64,000 bases of DNA from assembly GCA_019055375.1 (NCBI GenBank), contig JAHQIW010007390.1, forward strand, positions 124,001-188,000. Direction: 5' to 3'. The DNA is from Parelaphostrongylus tenuis. Lineage: Eukaryota; Nematoda; Chromadorea; Rhabditida; Metastrongylidae. Below the pieces are notes generated by a model. It had not been told where the DNA came from and did no database searches. It worked only from the letters and a program-made list of their open reading frames with translations. Of the stretch, positions 48,701-58,092 are shown in pieces. Position 1 is the stretch's first letter. Each line of letters starts with the position of its first letter. The position numbers and the translations under genes are program-made.

Positions 48701-51700
48701 AAAACCTAGCGTAACCATTTACTCCATGATTACTACACTAGTTGCCCTTTGCATATGTGTGACAGATTGCTGTTCTTATCGCGTTTTATGAGACGCACGT
48801 GGTTCTCGTGAGGGTAGTATCCGAGAAATCTTGAGATCCGAAAGTTTAGGTGCTGACTGAATTTTCTGATGAATATGTGTTGACCCAAAATTAGACATAT
48901 TCTAGATCTGTTCTTTGGAAGGATTAAGGTCGCTGGCTCAGTTTCCAGAATGTTTTCGGTTATTTGTAGTCCTTGCTTTGATGTCTTCAATGTGTTCGAT
49001 TGCCCGCTTGTTGTAGCCCCAATACGACCTCGGCTTCATTCTCTGATGCATAGAATTGTTGGCACTTTTAGGCCTTTCCCCAGACGTCGTTTAGAAGGCC
49101 TGGAGGGTATATTCGCATGAGTAACTTATCAGAGGGACAAAAGAAACATTGATCTTTGTTTCACTGGTGTGACTATATCAAAGATCATGATATCTTTAGA
49201 CCTTTTCTCTCAAAAAGAAATTGTTGTGAGGTTGGTAGTGTTCATGTTTCACTTCCTAAGCTACCATTGTTTGAAGCAGAAAGTCATTCATGACTTAGTA
49301 GTTTCAATGTGTTATTCGTGCTTTTAGTTCTTGTCGGTTCATTTCATTTTGCCCATTACGAAATAAAGGAATCTTCTTATTTTATCTGGGTAAAACTCAC
49401 ATAGTTTTCTTAAAATGATTCTGTTTCCTTGCAAAAGCAGGAGTAACACATTAAACGATATTTTTCCAAAATATAGGTGGAAGAATGAACGACATGTTGA
49501 TTGGTAATGTCGAGTTGAAGGAAAATCGATTTCCAGTTGATGAAATAGCAATTTGAAACTCAGAGCCGAGCCACTGTCTAAAGTCACTGTCGGGACGAAC
49601 GACTGTAGACACCGACACGAGTCGAGTCATTGGCTTTAAAAAAAAAAGACGAAGACGTCGAAATGTTAACCGATCAAGTCCATTTCTTATCAGCTTCGTC
49701 CTATCCGCTCAATCAATAAAGAATAGATGACAAGGTCTTCTGAACGAACTGTAGCTTGTTCTATGAGCAGAAACTTCGTGCCTGTGGTTCTTCTTCAGTG
49801 ATTTTCTGATTCAAAAAATCTATTCACTGTCTCCTAAGTCATATAGTCTTTTGTATTTGACTGCACTGAGAAGTTTATTAGCGATAATGGTTGATGGTCT
49901 TTTTCTTAGTGTTATCTCAAATAGTGCGATCTGTGACAGTGTTTCCTCCGTGTTATCTCAAATTCTATATGAAATGTGTTTGCATAGCAGGTGCCTGTCA
50001 CACTTTAACCCTTTGTCATTGGATCAGTATTATTAGGAATCAGCATGTTTGTATTTGATAGGGATACTCGTCACTTCTATTCCCTCTTCGTCAATTGTTG
50101 GAGTTATATTCTCTTGATGGTCTACGGCTTCAAGCAGCCCCTCGTAGGTGTCCTTCTGTCCCTCATAGGTGCGACACAGGGAAATTGAAGCACATAGCTG
50201 ACATCAGACATTCTCAGTGGATTTGCATTCCGAGAAAAAATTTCAATAGTCAACGAATTCTTACAAATCAATATCAAAACATCTTTTTTTGTGTGGTTTC
50301 TGCTCAGCACGCCTTAATCAATCCTTGGCGCTCGGACTACACGTAATTATACGTTTTAAGAGGGTTCCGTGGGATGATATCGAGTTTTTAGAGAGTCTCT
50401 AGTTTGAGGATTCGAGATAAAACTGTGATAGAGAAGATCGACTTCGACGTCTTGACCCTAGGAGTTGTTGTTGTAGCGTGACTGTTATGCATCAGGGCAA
50501 AGTTGTGTGTTTGGGAGGATGACGGAGTTGAACTAGCGTTTCATCCAAACTAGAGGTGCTCGCTATCACTGAGTTGCCGAGGCTACTCTTTTCTCACAGC
50601 GATATAAATTGTCGAGGCTGTCAACTGTAATAGCGGGTTTGGTATGGCAAATGCATATCGGCATTGAACCTACTTGAACTCAGTGTGGGTGAAGCTCGTT
50701 TACAACCTCTTTTAGGGTCGAAGGTTTTCCATATACTTAACATTCTTGTATTGAAGAATTGACATAGAAAATTGGTAAGATGATCAAACTAAATTTATCT
50801 TCCTATCGTTTCGACGTCTTCTTCAGCCGTTGATTCGAGTTTGTGTCCACAGTCATTCGTCCTCGTTTTGAATTCGTCTTCGTTTCGTTCGTGTCGATGA
50901 GCGATGCTCCATCGAAGAAGATTCGACTCGAGTGAAATGAAGGCGAAAACCTCAACGTCTGTGAGCAGTTGTGAGAAATCGACTCGAATCATCTGCTTTC
51001 AAAAAGGCGAAACGTGTCGAGACGCTTGCTGAGTAAACTTGTTTTATCCTCTTCGTGCTGTTGGCTCAATTACCAGGAAATTTGTAGGTAGGTGCAAGAG
51101 TAACTGCAGTTCCAGACGGCTTTCAGCAATTCACCAACCGCAGTTACTTTTGCACCTACCCTTGTAATCGATTGTTGTTGTTAAAATCAAAGAAAAGTCG
51201 TTTTTGAAATCATTTATGTTAAAGAAGTAATCTTTCACACACCTATCCTCACTCTCGTTTTTGAGGATATCGCTCAGTTGACAAACGGTGGGAAAATTCC
51301 GATGTTAAACATGCAAACTGCAGTACATGCTCATGCGTTACTCCAGAGTGCAATGTTTTCACAACCTGCACTTAAGTGAGTTTTTTCCTTTTCTATAATT
51401 TTTATTTTTATTTTTTTGAATGTTTGTTTCAAATGTCATGTACCTCTCACACTTAGATGTACGTGATATTTTAGCTTTCAAACTTCATATTTAGAGTTGC
51501 GTTTCCACGTTTTTCTTAGTAGTTTGCAGTTTTTATTTTCTAACTTATTAAGTACTGTGTGTACAGAATACTGCGCGCTCGCAATCAAGGCCTTTCGTTG
51601 GACAGAACTTTTTCACTCCACTCTTAGTAGTCATTTGATAGTTCGAAAAACGGCGATTTCAATCTTGTGCTTGGTTAAAAAAAAAAGCCATTTTAGTGCG

Positions 51701-53779
51701 CTGTATCAACCGAGAGAAAATTGCACACTTTTACCTCCGACGCGCATTTTTTGCACGGCTCGCGTTCGTGCTTTGCTTTTCGGTAGACTTTCGGTATTCA
51801 TTCGATAGCATAAATATTGAAGATTTTGAAACTGGGTTTGATTTTTGGAAAGTTTTCTTAGAGCGGCGTGAAAGCTAGAAGAAGATTACGTCTCACACTC
51901 GAGTTATATATGCACCTAAAAGTTCTGTATGCACTGAAAACATCGGGTGTATAAGTAGTCAAGGAGTATGAAAGTAATCTGGAAAGCGTAGGTTTTCTTT
52001 CGAAGAGAGAAAAAATTGTAATTTATGAGTATCGCGCGTGCGCAGTGGTCAATTGCGGTTCCCAAAGTTTTGGTCTCGAACTCTTTTTTTAAACTGCATA
52101 TCAAGACTTCTTTAGATACTATGATGCAAATTCGGATGGATTTTACTATGAAATGGCTTCGGTGGATGGATGGAAACGCCGTCAGCCAAGCAAACCGACA
52201 ACAAACCAATCGTCACTTTCTGGTGCGAGTAGCGTGGGAACTGTTAACAACACAACGGGGGGCACCGACTTGGCTGGCACGCCTACCCACACCACCACCA
52301 GCTATGGCGCCACATTGGCCCGAGGTCAGGTTCCTCGGAACCATTCGGTGCTTGACGATAGTAGTGCTTCGTCATCAGTCAGCGAGGATAACAGCATGCA
52401 GGTTTGCCCGTTTCTCAGACTTCTGGAGCCTTTTATGATTCATTGTTCCTTGAGATCATTAGGAAGATACTTTGTGGGCAGGCTTGATATATCGGTAGTC
52501 TAAGTTAGCTAAGAAGGTTCTTATCATCATTGTAAATCACAACTTGAGCTTTAGATCGTGAAAATCAGTGTAGGTTTTCTTTCGCCAACCCGCCAAAATA
52601 ATATGTAGAACTTGTTACAGGATGTGTTTGGTCTCGATACAGCGTTCAGCGGATTGACGATGGGTTGTGACAGCCCGTTCCGACCTCTCAACCCAACTAC
52701 AAACACAAACACGAATGGCAACTACAAGAACAATAGCTCTACTACCGTATCTCGACCCGAATCGCTTCTTATCAGTGATCAGATTCTACCTGGATTCAAC
52801 GCTGACAAGTTTATTGAGGATTTGTCGTTTTCGGGACTTGATCCGGCCAAGGTGGGTTTCCTTGGTTTCTTTTTTGAATTAATTTTGAAGTGGAGTAAGA
52901 ACAAAGTGAAAGTCAAAACTATTCTAAAAATCCGTAGCGACGAATCTAGCCCAAGACGAGAGTATTCCTTAGAAATCTTCTTTTGAATATGGCCTTATTC
53001 TTTTTGTCTTATTAGGAAATGCAGTTATTTAGGTGATGGCGTGGGTTTTTTTTTCTTCTAGAATGAACTTCTCCAGCGTGATGTCAAGTACTTTTAATTG
53101 TAATCACTTTCTTTTTCTAATTCTGCATAAGAATGCTTCGTTACGGATAAGCGTTAGTTATTTTAAAAGTTATAATCTTCTGGAATGTCCGATGTCGAGT
53201 TTTGAAGGTGGTATGCAATCATAATAATAATGGGAAGTTGAAAGTTCTACTTGCACTAAACCTCGGTTAACAAAACTTATCCGCGATAGTGTTTTTCCTT
53301 CTAAATATAATGACTGCGTTTTGGCTATTTAGCTTTCCATGAGGCTTAGACGACGTGCAGCACCATATCATATCCAATCACGTGGTGAATACTTACTATA
53401 TTTGATGGCATCTAATGAACAATTTGATTCAAATGTTCACCTATTACATAAAACTCACCGTTCAATTTCACCTATATAGGAGAGATCAGCGGTGTGTCGT
53501 TACGCACCATGAAAAATAGGCATAACTCAAACTAAAAAGCAAATCTGAGATCAGGTGCTAATAACGTAAGAATGAGGTTTCTTTATTCAGGTGCTCAACT
53601 CGGTATCGCGCTCTCCAGCCGATCCATGGGCATCACGTTGTGGTGGTTGGGCATTACCACCGTTTGACAAGCCGCCCACATTAAGTTCATCGTTAGTCGA
53701 AGACGACGATAACTCGTCAATGCTTCTCAAAGATCTTGAGAAGATTTGGGCCACACCAGTCGGAGGTCTAAATGCGTAG
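39580..53779 (+). CDS. eight-exon gene (5' end missing): protein with duplicated Tyr-rich YYD/GWxRR modules, possibly Mextli-like
   Basis: Exons 39580-39756, 42121-42236, 47361-47498, 47749-47918, 51278-51375, 52116-52401, 52621-52851 and 53591-53779 join without any phase conflict. They give at least 468 residues ending LEKIWATPVGGLNA. Order in the protein: a Pro/Glu-rich start; HTPGSRSKTLAWFLADDLLEKK; a basic patch (KKRRRALRRAKK); an acidic lead-in, then FWYYDVASDGYYYE and GWRRRMP; a Met/Gln-rich linker; a second module YYDANSDGFYYE and GWKRRQP; Ser/Thr/Asn-rich low complexity; and FNADKFIEDLSFSGLDP. There is no signal peptide or membrane segment, so it is probably cytoplasmic or nuclear. 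The aromatic motif resembles an OCRE octamer. I think the order resembles the C. elegans eIF4E-binding protein Mextli, but from memory only. Large introns are filled with mobile elements. Confidence 0.85.
39926..40213 (+). repeat. tRNA-derived SINE in intron 1
   Basis: Head ACGTGCCGGGCAGTTATCAGAGATGCC with B box GGTTCGATCCC, then AAGCAGCACTGACTTGGAAC, GCTATATATGCATTCAGTCACC and a degraded tail. It lies about 170 bases after the exon 1 donor. Confidence 0.75.
40328..40496. mobile_element. TTAA-type inverted-repeat MITE, copy 1
   Basis: The left end is TTAACCCGTTCGCGACCATG. The right end, on the other strand, is TTTACTCCTCTCGGGACCGTG. Same family as 41518-41694, with weaker pairing of the arms. 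Confidence 0.6.
40970..40985. other. 16-bp perfect palindrome
   Basis: ACAGCCGGCCGGCTGT is self-complementary. No function is inferred. Confidence 0.4.
41114..41398 (+). repeat. tRNA-derived SINE in intron 1
   Basis: Head TGTGTGGCGCAGCGGATAGG, body GACTTGTCTGGAAGGATAGC, and 3' part GCGCATCCCTCAAGGATTGA ending in TTTTATCCTCTTATC. Confidence 0.78.
41518..41694. mobile_element. TTAA-type inverted-repeat MITE, copy 2
   Basis: Long foldback. The left arm TTAACCTTTTCGGGGCCATG...CCTCTGCGTGTTTAGCC pairs with the right arm, which reads TAACCCTTTCGGGACCATGG...CCTCTGCGTCTCTAACC on the other strand. Pairing continues to the shared GTCTAACAATGGC near the centre. The flanks TTAA (left) and TTAG (right) fit a piggyBac-like TTAA target with one change. 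There is no coding capacity. Confidence 0.7.
41790..42075 (-). repeat. second tRNA-like repeat family, intron 1 copy
   Basis: A tRNA-like head on the minus strand (GTGAAACGTGGGTTCAGTTC) is followed leftward to rightward by TCGATGTAATTTCGTGCTGTCGACAG and GTGGGCTTGGTGCTGCAGGG. The same order recurs at 50515-50730. It ends 46 bases before the acceptor of exon 2. Confidence 0.45.
42121..42236 (+). CDS. exon 2 of the gene model
   Basis: Acceptor TTGCAACTTCAG, donor ACGGCG|GTAAGTG. The first base completes Arg with AG from exon 1. Encodes FYGGPLKGALSHPLHTPGSR, then SKTLAWFLADDLLEKKNG. Ends one base into a codon. Confidence 0.88.
43130..43425 (+). repeat. tRNA-derived SINE in intron 2
   Basis: Head GGGCGTGTGTGGCGCAGTGA, B box GGTTCGATCCC, 3' part GCATGGCGTAATCCTGAGGG, and a tail with CCTTCATCCTTTATC. 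Confidence 0.85.
43988..44722 (-). mobile_element. Penelope-like element remnant, GIY-YIG endonuclease end
   Basis: On the minus strand the frame from 44719 encodes a CxxC-bearing stretch (KDCKICRDGRDGDC) followed by TVYLISCKACSE, which ends in stops. In another frame it continues YIGGTGRPLYARIEEHLTDK, then a segment with RKILEAFWIN. This is the GIY-YIG nuclease layout found at the C-terminus of Penelope-like retroelement proteins. The 3' end has CTCTGAAGAAGG, GAAACGTCAG and AAATAAAG. The frame is broken by at least one frameshift, and the reverse transcriptase part is missing (5' truncated). It lies inside intron 2. Confidence 0.72.
45968..46558 (-). repeat. tRNA-derived SINE split by a roughly 300-bp insertion
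   Basis: The tail half (45968-46060, with GGGGGGATACGCCATGCATT) and the head half (46352-46558, with GGCCTTTACAATGACTCTCG and head complement AACCACTGCACTACACGCCC) belong to one element. Near-matching GATTCGAATGC and GATTCACATGC flank the insertion. Confidence 0.72.
46061..46351. mobile_element. unclassified insertion within a SINE
   Basis: The interior includes CTGACTACGGGACCTCAGGG and GTCCGGCTACCCCTGCAAG, and TGGGACGGTGAGACGACCGG near the right end. It is GC-richer than its surroundings. It may be a 5' fragment of a non-LTR retrotransposon, but I cannot confirm a family. Confidence 0.4.
47361..47498 (+). CDS. exon 3 of the gene model
   Basis: Acceptor GATTTGTTCTAG, donor AAGCG|GTAAGTG. 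G from exon 2 plus CG gives Ala. Encodes AVNGSMRTESKNCK, then the basic patch SDEKKRRRALRRAKK, then SETAAGHFDLAEIDTS. Ends one base into a codon. The basic patch could be a nuclear-localisation or RNA-contact segment. Confidence 0.82.
47551..47625 (+). repeat. tRNA-like sequence in intron 3
   Basis: Contains CTGGTAGTGTTGTAAGTTAG (A-box-like), a stem CACGC...GCGTG and a B-box-like CGGGTTCGACTTCCG. The anticodon loop is too long and the acceptor stem does not pair, so it is a pseudogene or SINE head. Confidence 0.3.
47749..47918 (+). CDS. exon 4 of the gene model, first YYD/GWxRR module
   Basis: Acceptor TCTTTTTTATAG, donor GAGCAG|GTGAGC. G from exon 3 plus CA gives Ala. Encodes TLEDLFASERQRILSGVDD, then FWYYDVASDGYYYEQNGAKG and WRRRMPNSAIQRMKEQ. 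It ends in phase 0. Reading starts TAG|CAG|CG, a tandem acceptor that would keep or drop one residue. Confidence 0.92.
47952..48240 (+). repeat. tRNA-derived SINE in intron 4
   Basis: Starts about 35 bases after the exon 4 donor. Degraded head (CGTATGGCTCAGCGTGTGAAGG); body GACTTGTCTTGGGAGTTAGC; 3' part GCATGGCGCATCCCTCAGCG and TTAGCGCTGAAAGC. Confidence 0.75.
48300..50510. other. intron 4 interior
   Basis: No exon with credible splice sites was found. A fragment at 49644-49672 (GAAGACGTCGAAATGTTAACC) resembles a Penelope-type tail. Confidence 0.4.
50515..50730 (-). repeat. second tRNA-like repeat family, intron 4 copy
   Basis: On the minus strand GTAGCCTCGGCAACTCAGTG resembles an A box and AACGCTAGTTCAACTCC a B box. 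The right part GCGGGTTTGGTATGGCAAATG...GTGAAGCTCGTTTACAACC corresponds to GTGGGCTTGGTGC...GAAAGCTCGTTCAACCC in the 41790-42075 copy. Confidence 0.45.
50785..51015. mobile_element. possible Penelope-like tail fragments in opposite orientation
   Basis: The left end ATCGTTTCGACGTCTTCTTC and the right end AAAGGCGAAACGTGTCGAGACG both carry the GAAGAAG/CGAAACGTC signature, facing each other over about 200 bases. No coding part is seen. Confidence 0.25.
51084..51162. mobile_element. 79-bp mariner-type MITE (MADE1-like hairpin)
   Basis: The left arm TAGGTAGGTGCAAGAGTAAC and the right arm, read on the other strand as AGGGTAGGTGCAAAAGTAAC, are inverted repeats matching the mariner terminus TTAGGTTGGTGCAAAAGTAA. 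Only about 25 bases lie between the arms. It sits in intron 4, 116 bases before exon 5. Confidence 0.75.
51278..51375 (+). CDS. exon 5 of the gene model
   Basis: Acceptor GATATCGCTCAG in phase 0, donor CTTAA|GTGAGT. Encodes LTNGGKIPMLNMQTAVHAH, then ALLQSAMFSQPAL. Its AA and the first base A of exon 6 make Lys. The Met/Gln/Ala-rich linker joins the two modules. Supported mainly by exact phase fit on both sides. Confidence 0.8.
52116..52401 (+). CDS. exon 6 of the gene model, second YYD/GWxRR module
   Basis: Acceptor GACTTCTTTAG, donor ATGCAG|GTTTGC. Encodes YYDANSDGFYYEMASVDGWK and RRQPSKPTTNQ. A Ser/Thr/Gly-rich low-complexity tail follows, with ARGQVPRNHSVLDDSSASSS and VSEDNSMQ. Ends in phase 0. 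Confidence 0.92.
52621..52851 (+). CDS. exon 7 of the gene model
   Basis: Acceptor AACTTGTTACAG, donor GCCAAG|GTGGGT; 77 whole codons. Encodes DVFGLDTAFSGLTMGCDSPF, a Thr/Asn-rich stretch, then SLLISDQILPGFNADKFIED and LSFSGLDPAK. The short hydrophobic-acidic motifs look like peptide docking sites. Confidence 0.9.
53591..53779 (+). CDS. exon 8 of the gene model, C-terminus
   Basis: Acceptor TTTCTTTATTCAG in phase 0, stop TAG at 53777-53779. Encodes VLNSVSRSPADPWASRCGGW, ALPPFDKPPTLSSSLVEDDD and NSSMLLKDLEKIWATPVGGL. The conserved-looking end contains several Trp residues. No clear AATAAA was seen close downstream. Confidence 0.92.
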   Translation: MLNSVSRSPADPWASRCGGWALPPFDKPPTLSSSLVEDDDNSSMLLKDLEKIWATPVGGLNA

Positions 53780-56660
53780 GATAAATCACAATCATCAAAG
53801 CGGTTATCGTTCGTTGGTTGATGTGTAGCCGTCCGTTCGTCCGTGCAGCCCTTGAAAAGCTGTTAGTAGCCTTAGCTTTTTTTTTCATTATACTCAACAC
53901 TCATACACGTTCTACATACTTGCTTTTCTAGTTTTAATTACAGTCTCACATCTTATTCAATCAGCTAAAACTCAACTCACCTGAGCCTACTCCTATCGTT
54001 GTACTGTTATCATGCTTGCTTTTGATCGGTGGTGTTCTAAATGTGCATAGTTATATTTAGGAGGCGAGTGTATACTTAATCCATATTGGCAAATACCCAT
54101 TGTTTTCATATCAAATTCGACTTTCTTGACATAATTTTCCACGAAACGCTGAATGTTAGTATGTTTTGAGACCGGCACGTGCGATTGACGTGTTCACATA
54201 TCCACCATCACACTTTATTTCCACGATGATGGTTATCATATATTTTCTAGGAATAAGCATACGGTCTTATAACACTTCCAAGGCGTTCTTTCTCACTTTC
54301 CTGTTTTTCTTCCTTTTTTCCATTTCTCTTCTTGTTATAACGGTAGCGAAGTATCCTTGTCTCTGTTCCTCATCAGTTCCTTTGAATTACATATCTGTAG
54401 CGTGTTTTTCTATCAGTTTACTCGTGAAAGATGTGTTTCTGCTTATCTGTTTGTATGTAGGAATTGACGTGTCATCACATACCGAACTTCTTTAGCACTT
54501 TTTCAATTGTTGTTGGTTTGGGTTGCCTTATTATCCGTAGTGATGGATGGTGCATAGTAGTGAGGTAGTGTGATGCATTTTGGACCACATAGCTTTGTAT
54601 AACTTTCTACATTCTCCTATACATATATACATACATGCATATATAGTTTCTAGGTTGTATCTCCTTCTTGAAGTATGTTCATTATGTATCCGTAATTCTG
54701 CTCTCCCAGCTGTCATCTCAGCTTTATGATTGCATCACTGATGCTTGGCGAGTCTTATTTTTACACTGTTTTTGACACTTAGATAGTTGGAATAGCTAGG
54801 ACCTGTATAGTAGTTGGGAATCGCCACTTGCTGTCTGCTACTATGTTGCTTCTTCCACGTGGGTACCACGATGACCCACAATGCAGTGTAAGCAAGCGAC
54901 TTTTCCGTAGAAAGCATTTAAAAGCGTGGTATCCCTCTGTGCTCTATCATCGTGAAGTTCATGTTGTTTGTAGGTCAATACAGTTGATCGTAGTTGAATT
55001 TTAGTTTGTTCATCTTCACTCATCTTCATTTGTATAACGTGCACACTAATTCCTCGCGCACAGCGGGTTTTGTCTGTTTTTGTGTAGGTTCTTCATGTGT
55101 TTGAGATTTTGAGAAATATTAGTGAGGAGTTATGATGCGCTGTTATGTTGTACAATAGTTATGTTAGAACCTATTACAATGGTTAATTGTTTAGCCATCA
55201 ATGATTTCACTTCGACGATGATTTTGCTTTGGTTCCCGCTGTATTGTTTATATTTCCCATTCTGCCTATCAATCCATACTTTTAGTATTGTTTTCGGTTG
55301 AGGGAAAATCATAAATATCGAAGTCTGCGTCTTGTTTTTCCGCGTACTGTATTCTTGTGTACAAACAAGTTGGAACCCTATGTTGTTTGGTGAAATACGA
55401 ACACGTTTGGCGCTAATCTGATGTACTTCTATGCCTACGACTTCTATTAGCCTCTTTTATACCGTTATCGGGAGGAATGAGATTTGGTACTGAGCTACAG
55501 ATAATGCTTGCTTGGAACTGACTAGGAAAGATTGCAATGACAATGTTTTATTTTAGCTATTCCGTTTAACACCCAGGAACGTCGTGAACCGATTTGTTAG
55601 TGATCACTAGTTTTGTTGGAAGAAATGGGATTTTTTGGTGTTATACATTCGAAGAGTAGGATAAGGTACGGGTATACAAAATGACGCCTTCCAAGGAATC
55701 CATGAATGTAACGTGACTCAGAATATGGTCAATTCATGGATAAGCATAGTTTCTTGATAATTGATTTTGGGTGTCTGCTCTTTCCGTAAAATAGAAAGCC
55801 TTGTGGTACTTCATTTTCCAGTCAAATTTCAAATTCACCTTACTATTTTTGTTTTTTCCATGCACTAGAATAGAGGTAGCCATCTATTTTCTACTCATGG
55901 CATCGTAACATCGGTGTTTTTCTTGTCAGCTTGTTCAAAATGAATTTACTAGTATTCTACAGCTCGAAAACGTACCACTAATGAGTAGTCGACAGCGGAA
56001 TATTTTAGCTACAAGTGAAACCATTGCTTTTGTCGTTTTCGATTATTGCATACGTTGAATCAAGAGCGGTCAAAATTGTTTCTTGTCCAAATTATGCAGA
56101 AAAAATCGAAAAATAGGTAAGGAAGCCAAAGAGAAGACTCAGGTAGATCTTATTGCTTTTGGCTCGTTTTCGTTGGAAATTGGCATTTATTGATGCAAAA
56201 GAATGATGATGTGTAGTATTCTTTAATTAGGATGCCGTCTACGCATTGGATGGCTAAAATGCAAATATGGTATGGCCAGCTGTTTTACTCATCCAAGAGG
56301 TTTTGTTTCTTCAGCATCACCTTAAAACTACGAAGAAGTTACATTGTAAATTCTGTTTCGGGTAGTAAAGGAATAGGTTCATTCATAAATGCTGGGAGAG
56401 TGTCACAATGGAAATTTTACAACATATTCTAAGACTGTTGAGAAAAAAACCGTCACGCTGGAAATGTTGGAGATGGAGTTTACCATTAAAATGAAAGCAC
56501 AAAGAGACAAAACGTCCGAGGCTGATTAATACTTTAGGGATTCGCCGTACCTTTCGACTCATTAGGCTTCCTACGAGTGACTGAATGTATCTATTGTTGT
56601 CCATTCAGTCGACATACAAGATCCCACTTGATGTGTCAAATGAGTGTTTTTATTTTCTTA
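53780..56660. other. 3' flank and intergenic DNA
   Basis: The hydrophobic 109-codon frame at 54166-54495 is thymine-rich and lacks support as a gene. Nothing else was recognised. Confidence 0.4.
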
Positions 56661-56663
56661 AAC

Positions 56664-56800
56664 AAATTTAGTACCAATTTGTCTCATCTTGACGCAATGG
56701 AGGGAGAGCGGCTTGATTAGCCTAAAGCACGGGATCGAGCCAACGGACACGTGTGAATTGTAAGCACCTCTAGCAGCTGTGCTCCACGTGCCTCCTGTAT
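56664..56800 (-). repeat. tRNA-derived SINE, head half only
   Basis: Retains TAGTACCAATTTGTCTCATC, GGGATCGAGCCAACGGAC (B box complement) and CACCTCTAGCAGCTGTGCTCC (A box complement). The 3' half is missing. Confidence 0.65.
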
Positions 56801-57260
56801 TGAAATATGTTGGAACGTCATCAGGAATTTGGCTCAAGTGGTGTTTACAAGAGGGTTTCTGCGAGTATTTGTACCACTTTTGATCTAATTAATCAATCAA
56901 CATTCCTCTCATTGTCTAATATGAAGTTGACATCATGCGAAAGTTGCTGTCAACAGCATTCGCATAATATGCACGTCATTCGTTATTCCATGATGTCGCG
57001 ATAGCGTTCGAACGCTTCAGCAATAACAGACAGCATGACCTTCGAAAGTCTACAGCGCACACATATTCATCAATAGTTAATGACGAAGCCCAATGAAACT
57101 ATTAATACGAATGCACACGCTTTCACTGGCGAATTGTCTACAGCTTCTATAAAAGCGCCAGTTTATCAATAATGATTGTAACGTTTTTTATATCCAAACG
57201 CTCCTCTCACAATGATTCCCTACAAGTTTAATGACGCCTTCAAAAGTTCTATCGGCGTCC

Positions 57261-57605
57261 AAGAATGCCTACGTCCTTTGCACGCACATAAATGACTGCA
57301 TGAAGAAAATTGTTGCCGGGAACGAGAACCAGTTTGTCTATGCTAACCATACTTACAATGAAGTGGTGGCTTCCATCTAGGGAATCGCCGCCACGTAGAT
57401 TATGAAATGAAGTTTGGATCGTTGATGAATAAAATGTTCTGTGCTGTGGGTGAGATTCGGAAAAACTATTGCAAGTTTATGGATTAATCAGTATCGTCTC
57501 TACGACACTCATCTATTTTTCTCAGCTTCAAAGCGTTGTCGCCGTTATCCAGGATGATTATTGCAAACAAAACAAAGTCCTCATCAACTTCAAGATCGAT
57601 GACTG
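57261..57605 (+). pseudogene. decayed coding-like stretch, family not identified
   Basis: A 39-codon frame (57261-57380) reads AYVLCTHINDCMKKIVAG, then NENQFVYANHTYNEVVASI, and stops at TAG. Further along, 57530-57605 encodes LQSVVAVIQDDYCKQNKVLI and NFKIDD. The peptides look protein-like in composition, but stops separate them and no splice sites bound them. I could not place the family. Confidence 0.25.
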
Positions 57606-58092
57606 ACGTTTAGCGACTTTGTCTGAGCCTGAACGTATTATCGTGTAACACTATTCGTATGAGTTTGTGGATTACCTATTGTATAAGTAAAAGTCTATTG
57701 TATTTATGAACGTCATCTTAATTGGAAGACTCACTTACCGTTTTGTCAGGTGTGAGACTAGCTATGTTCTTTGTGAGAAATGACGTTCGTATCCGCCCTC
57801 AGGTCAGAAGATCGAATGGAGCAAAGATGTCAGCTGACACGTGATAGTGACTAAGAGTAAAAGATCAGTGTGAAATGATGGTCATGTCATATCATGGATT
57901 TCCTTTTTGAGGGATCTTATCCAGTTAGTCGCGAGGGCACGTGACAAGTCCACAGGTGACATATAGGCAGATAGGGGAATCAAACACGAACCAAAAGCGA
58001 CCGTGTGCTTCCCAAAGGTGGAGGTGGTTTCAGAGGATGAGCTTCTTGCTTCTGCAGCACCAATTCGACAGAGCTCTTCTCTATGAGTCAAA

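Noticed and set aside
52025..52438. 137-codon ORF overlapping exon 6
   Set aside because: It is a different frame of the same DNA. The spliced frame with YYDANSDGFYYE is clearly the coding one.
54166..54495. 109-codon hydrophobic ORF that resembles a membrane protein
   Set aside because: Hydrophobicity follows from thymine-rich sequence; no splice sites, homology or start context support it.
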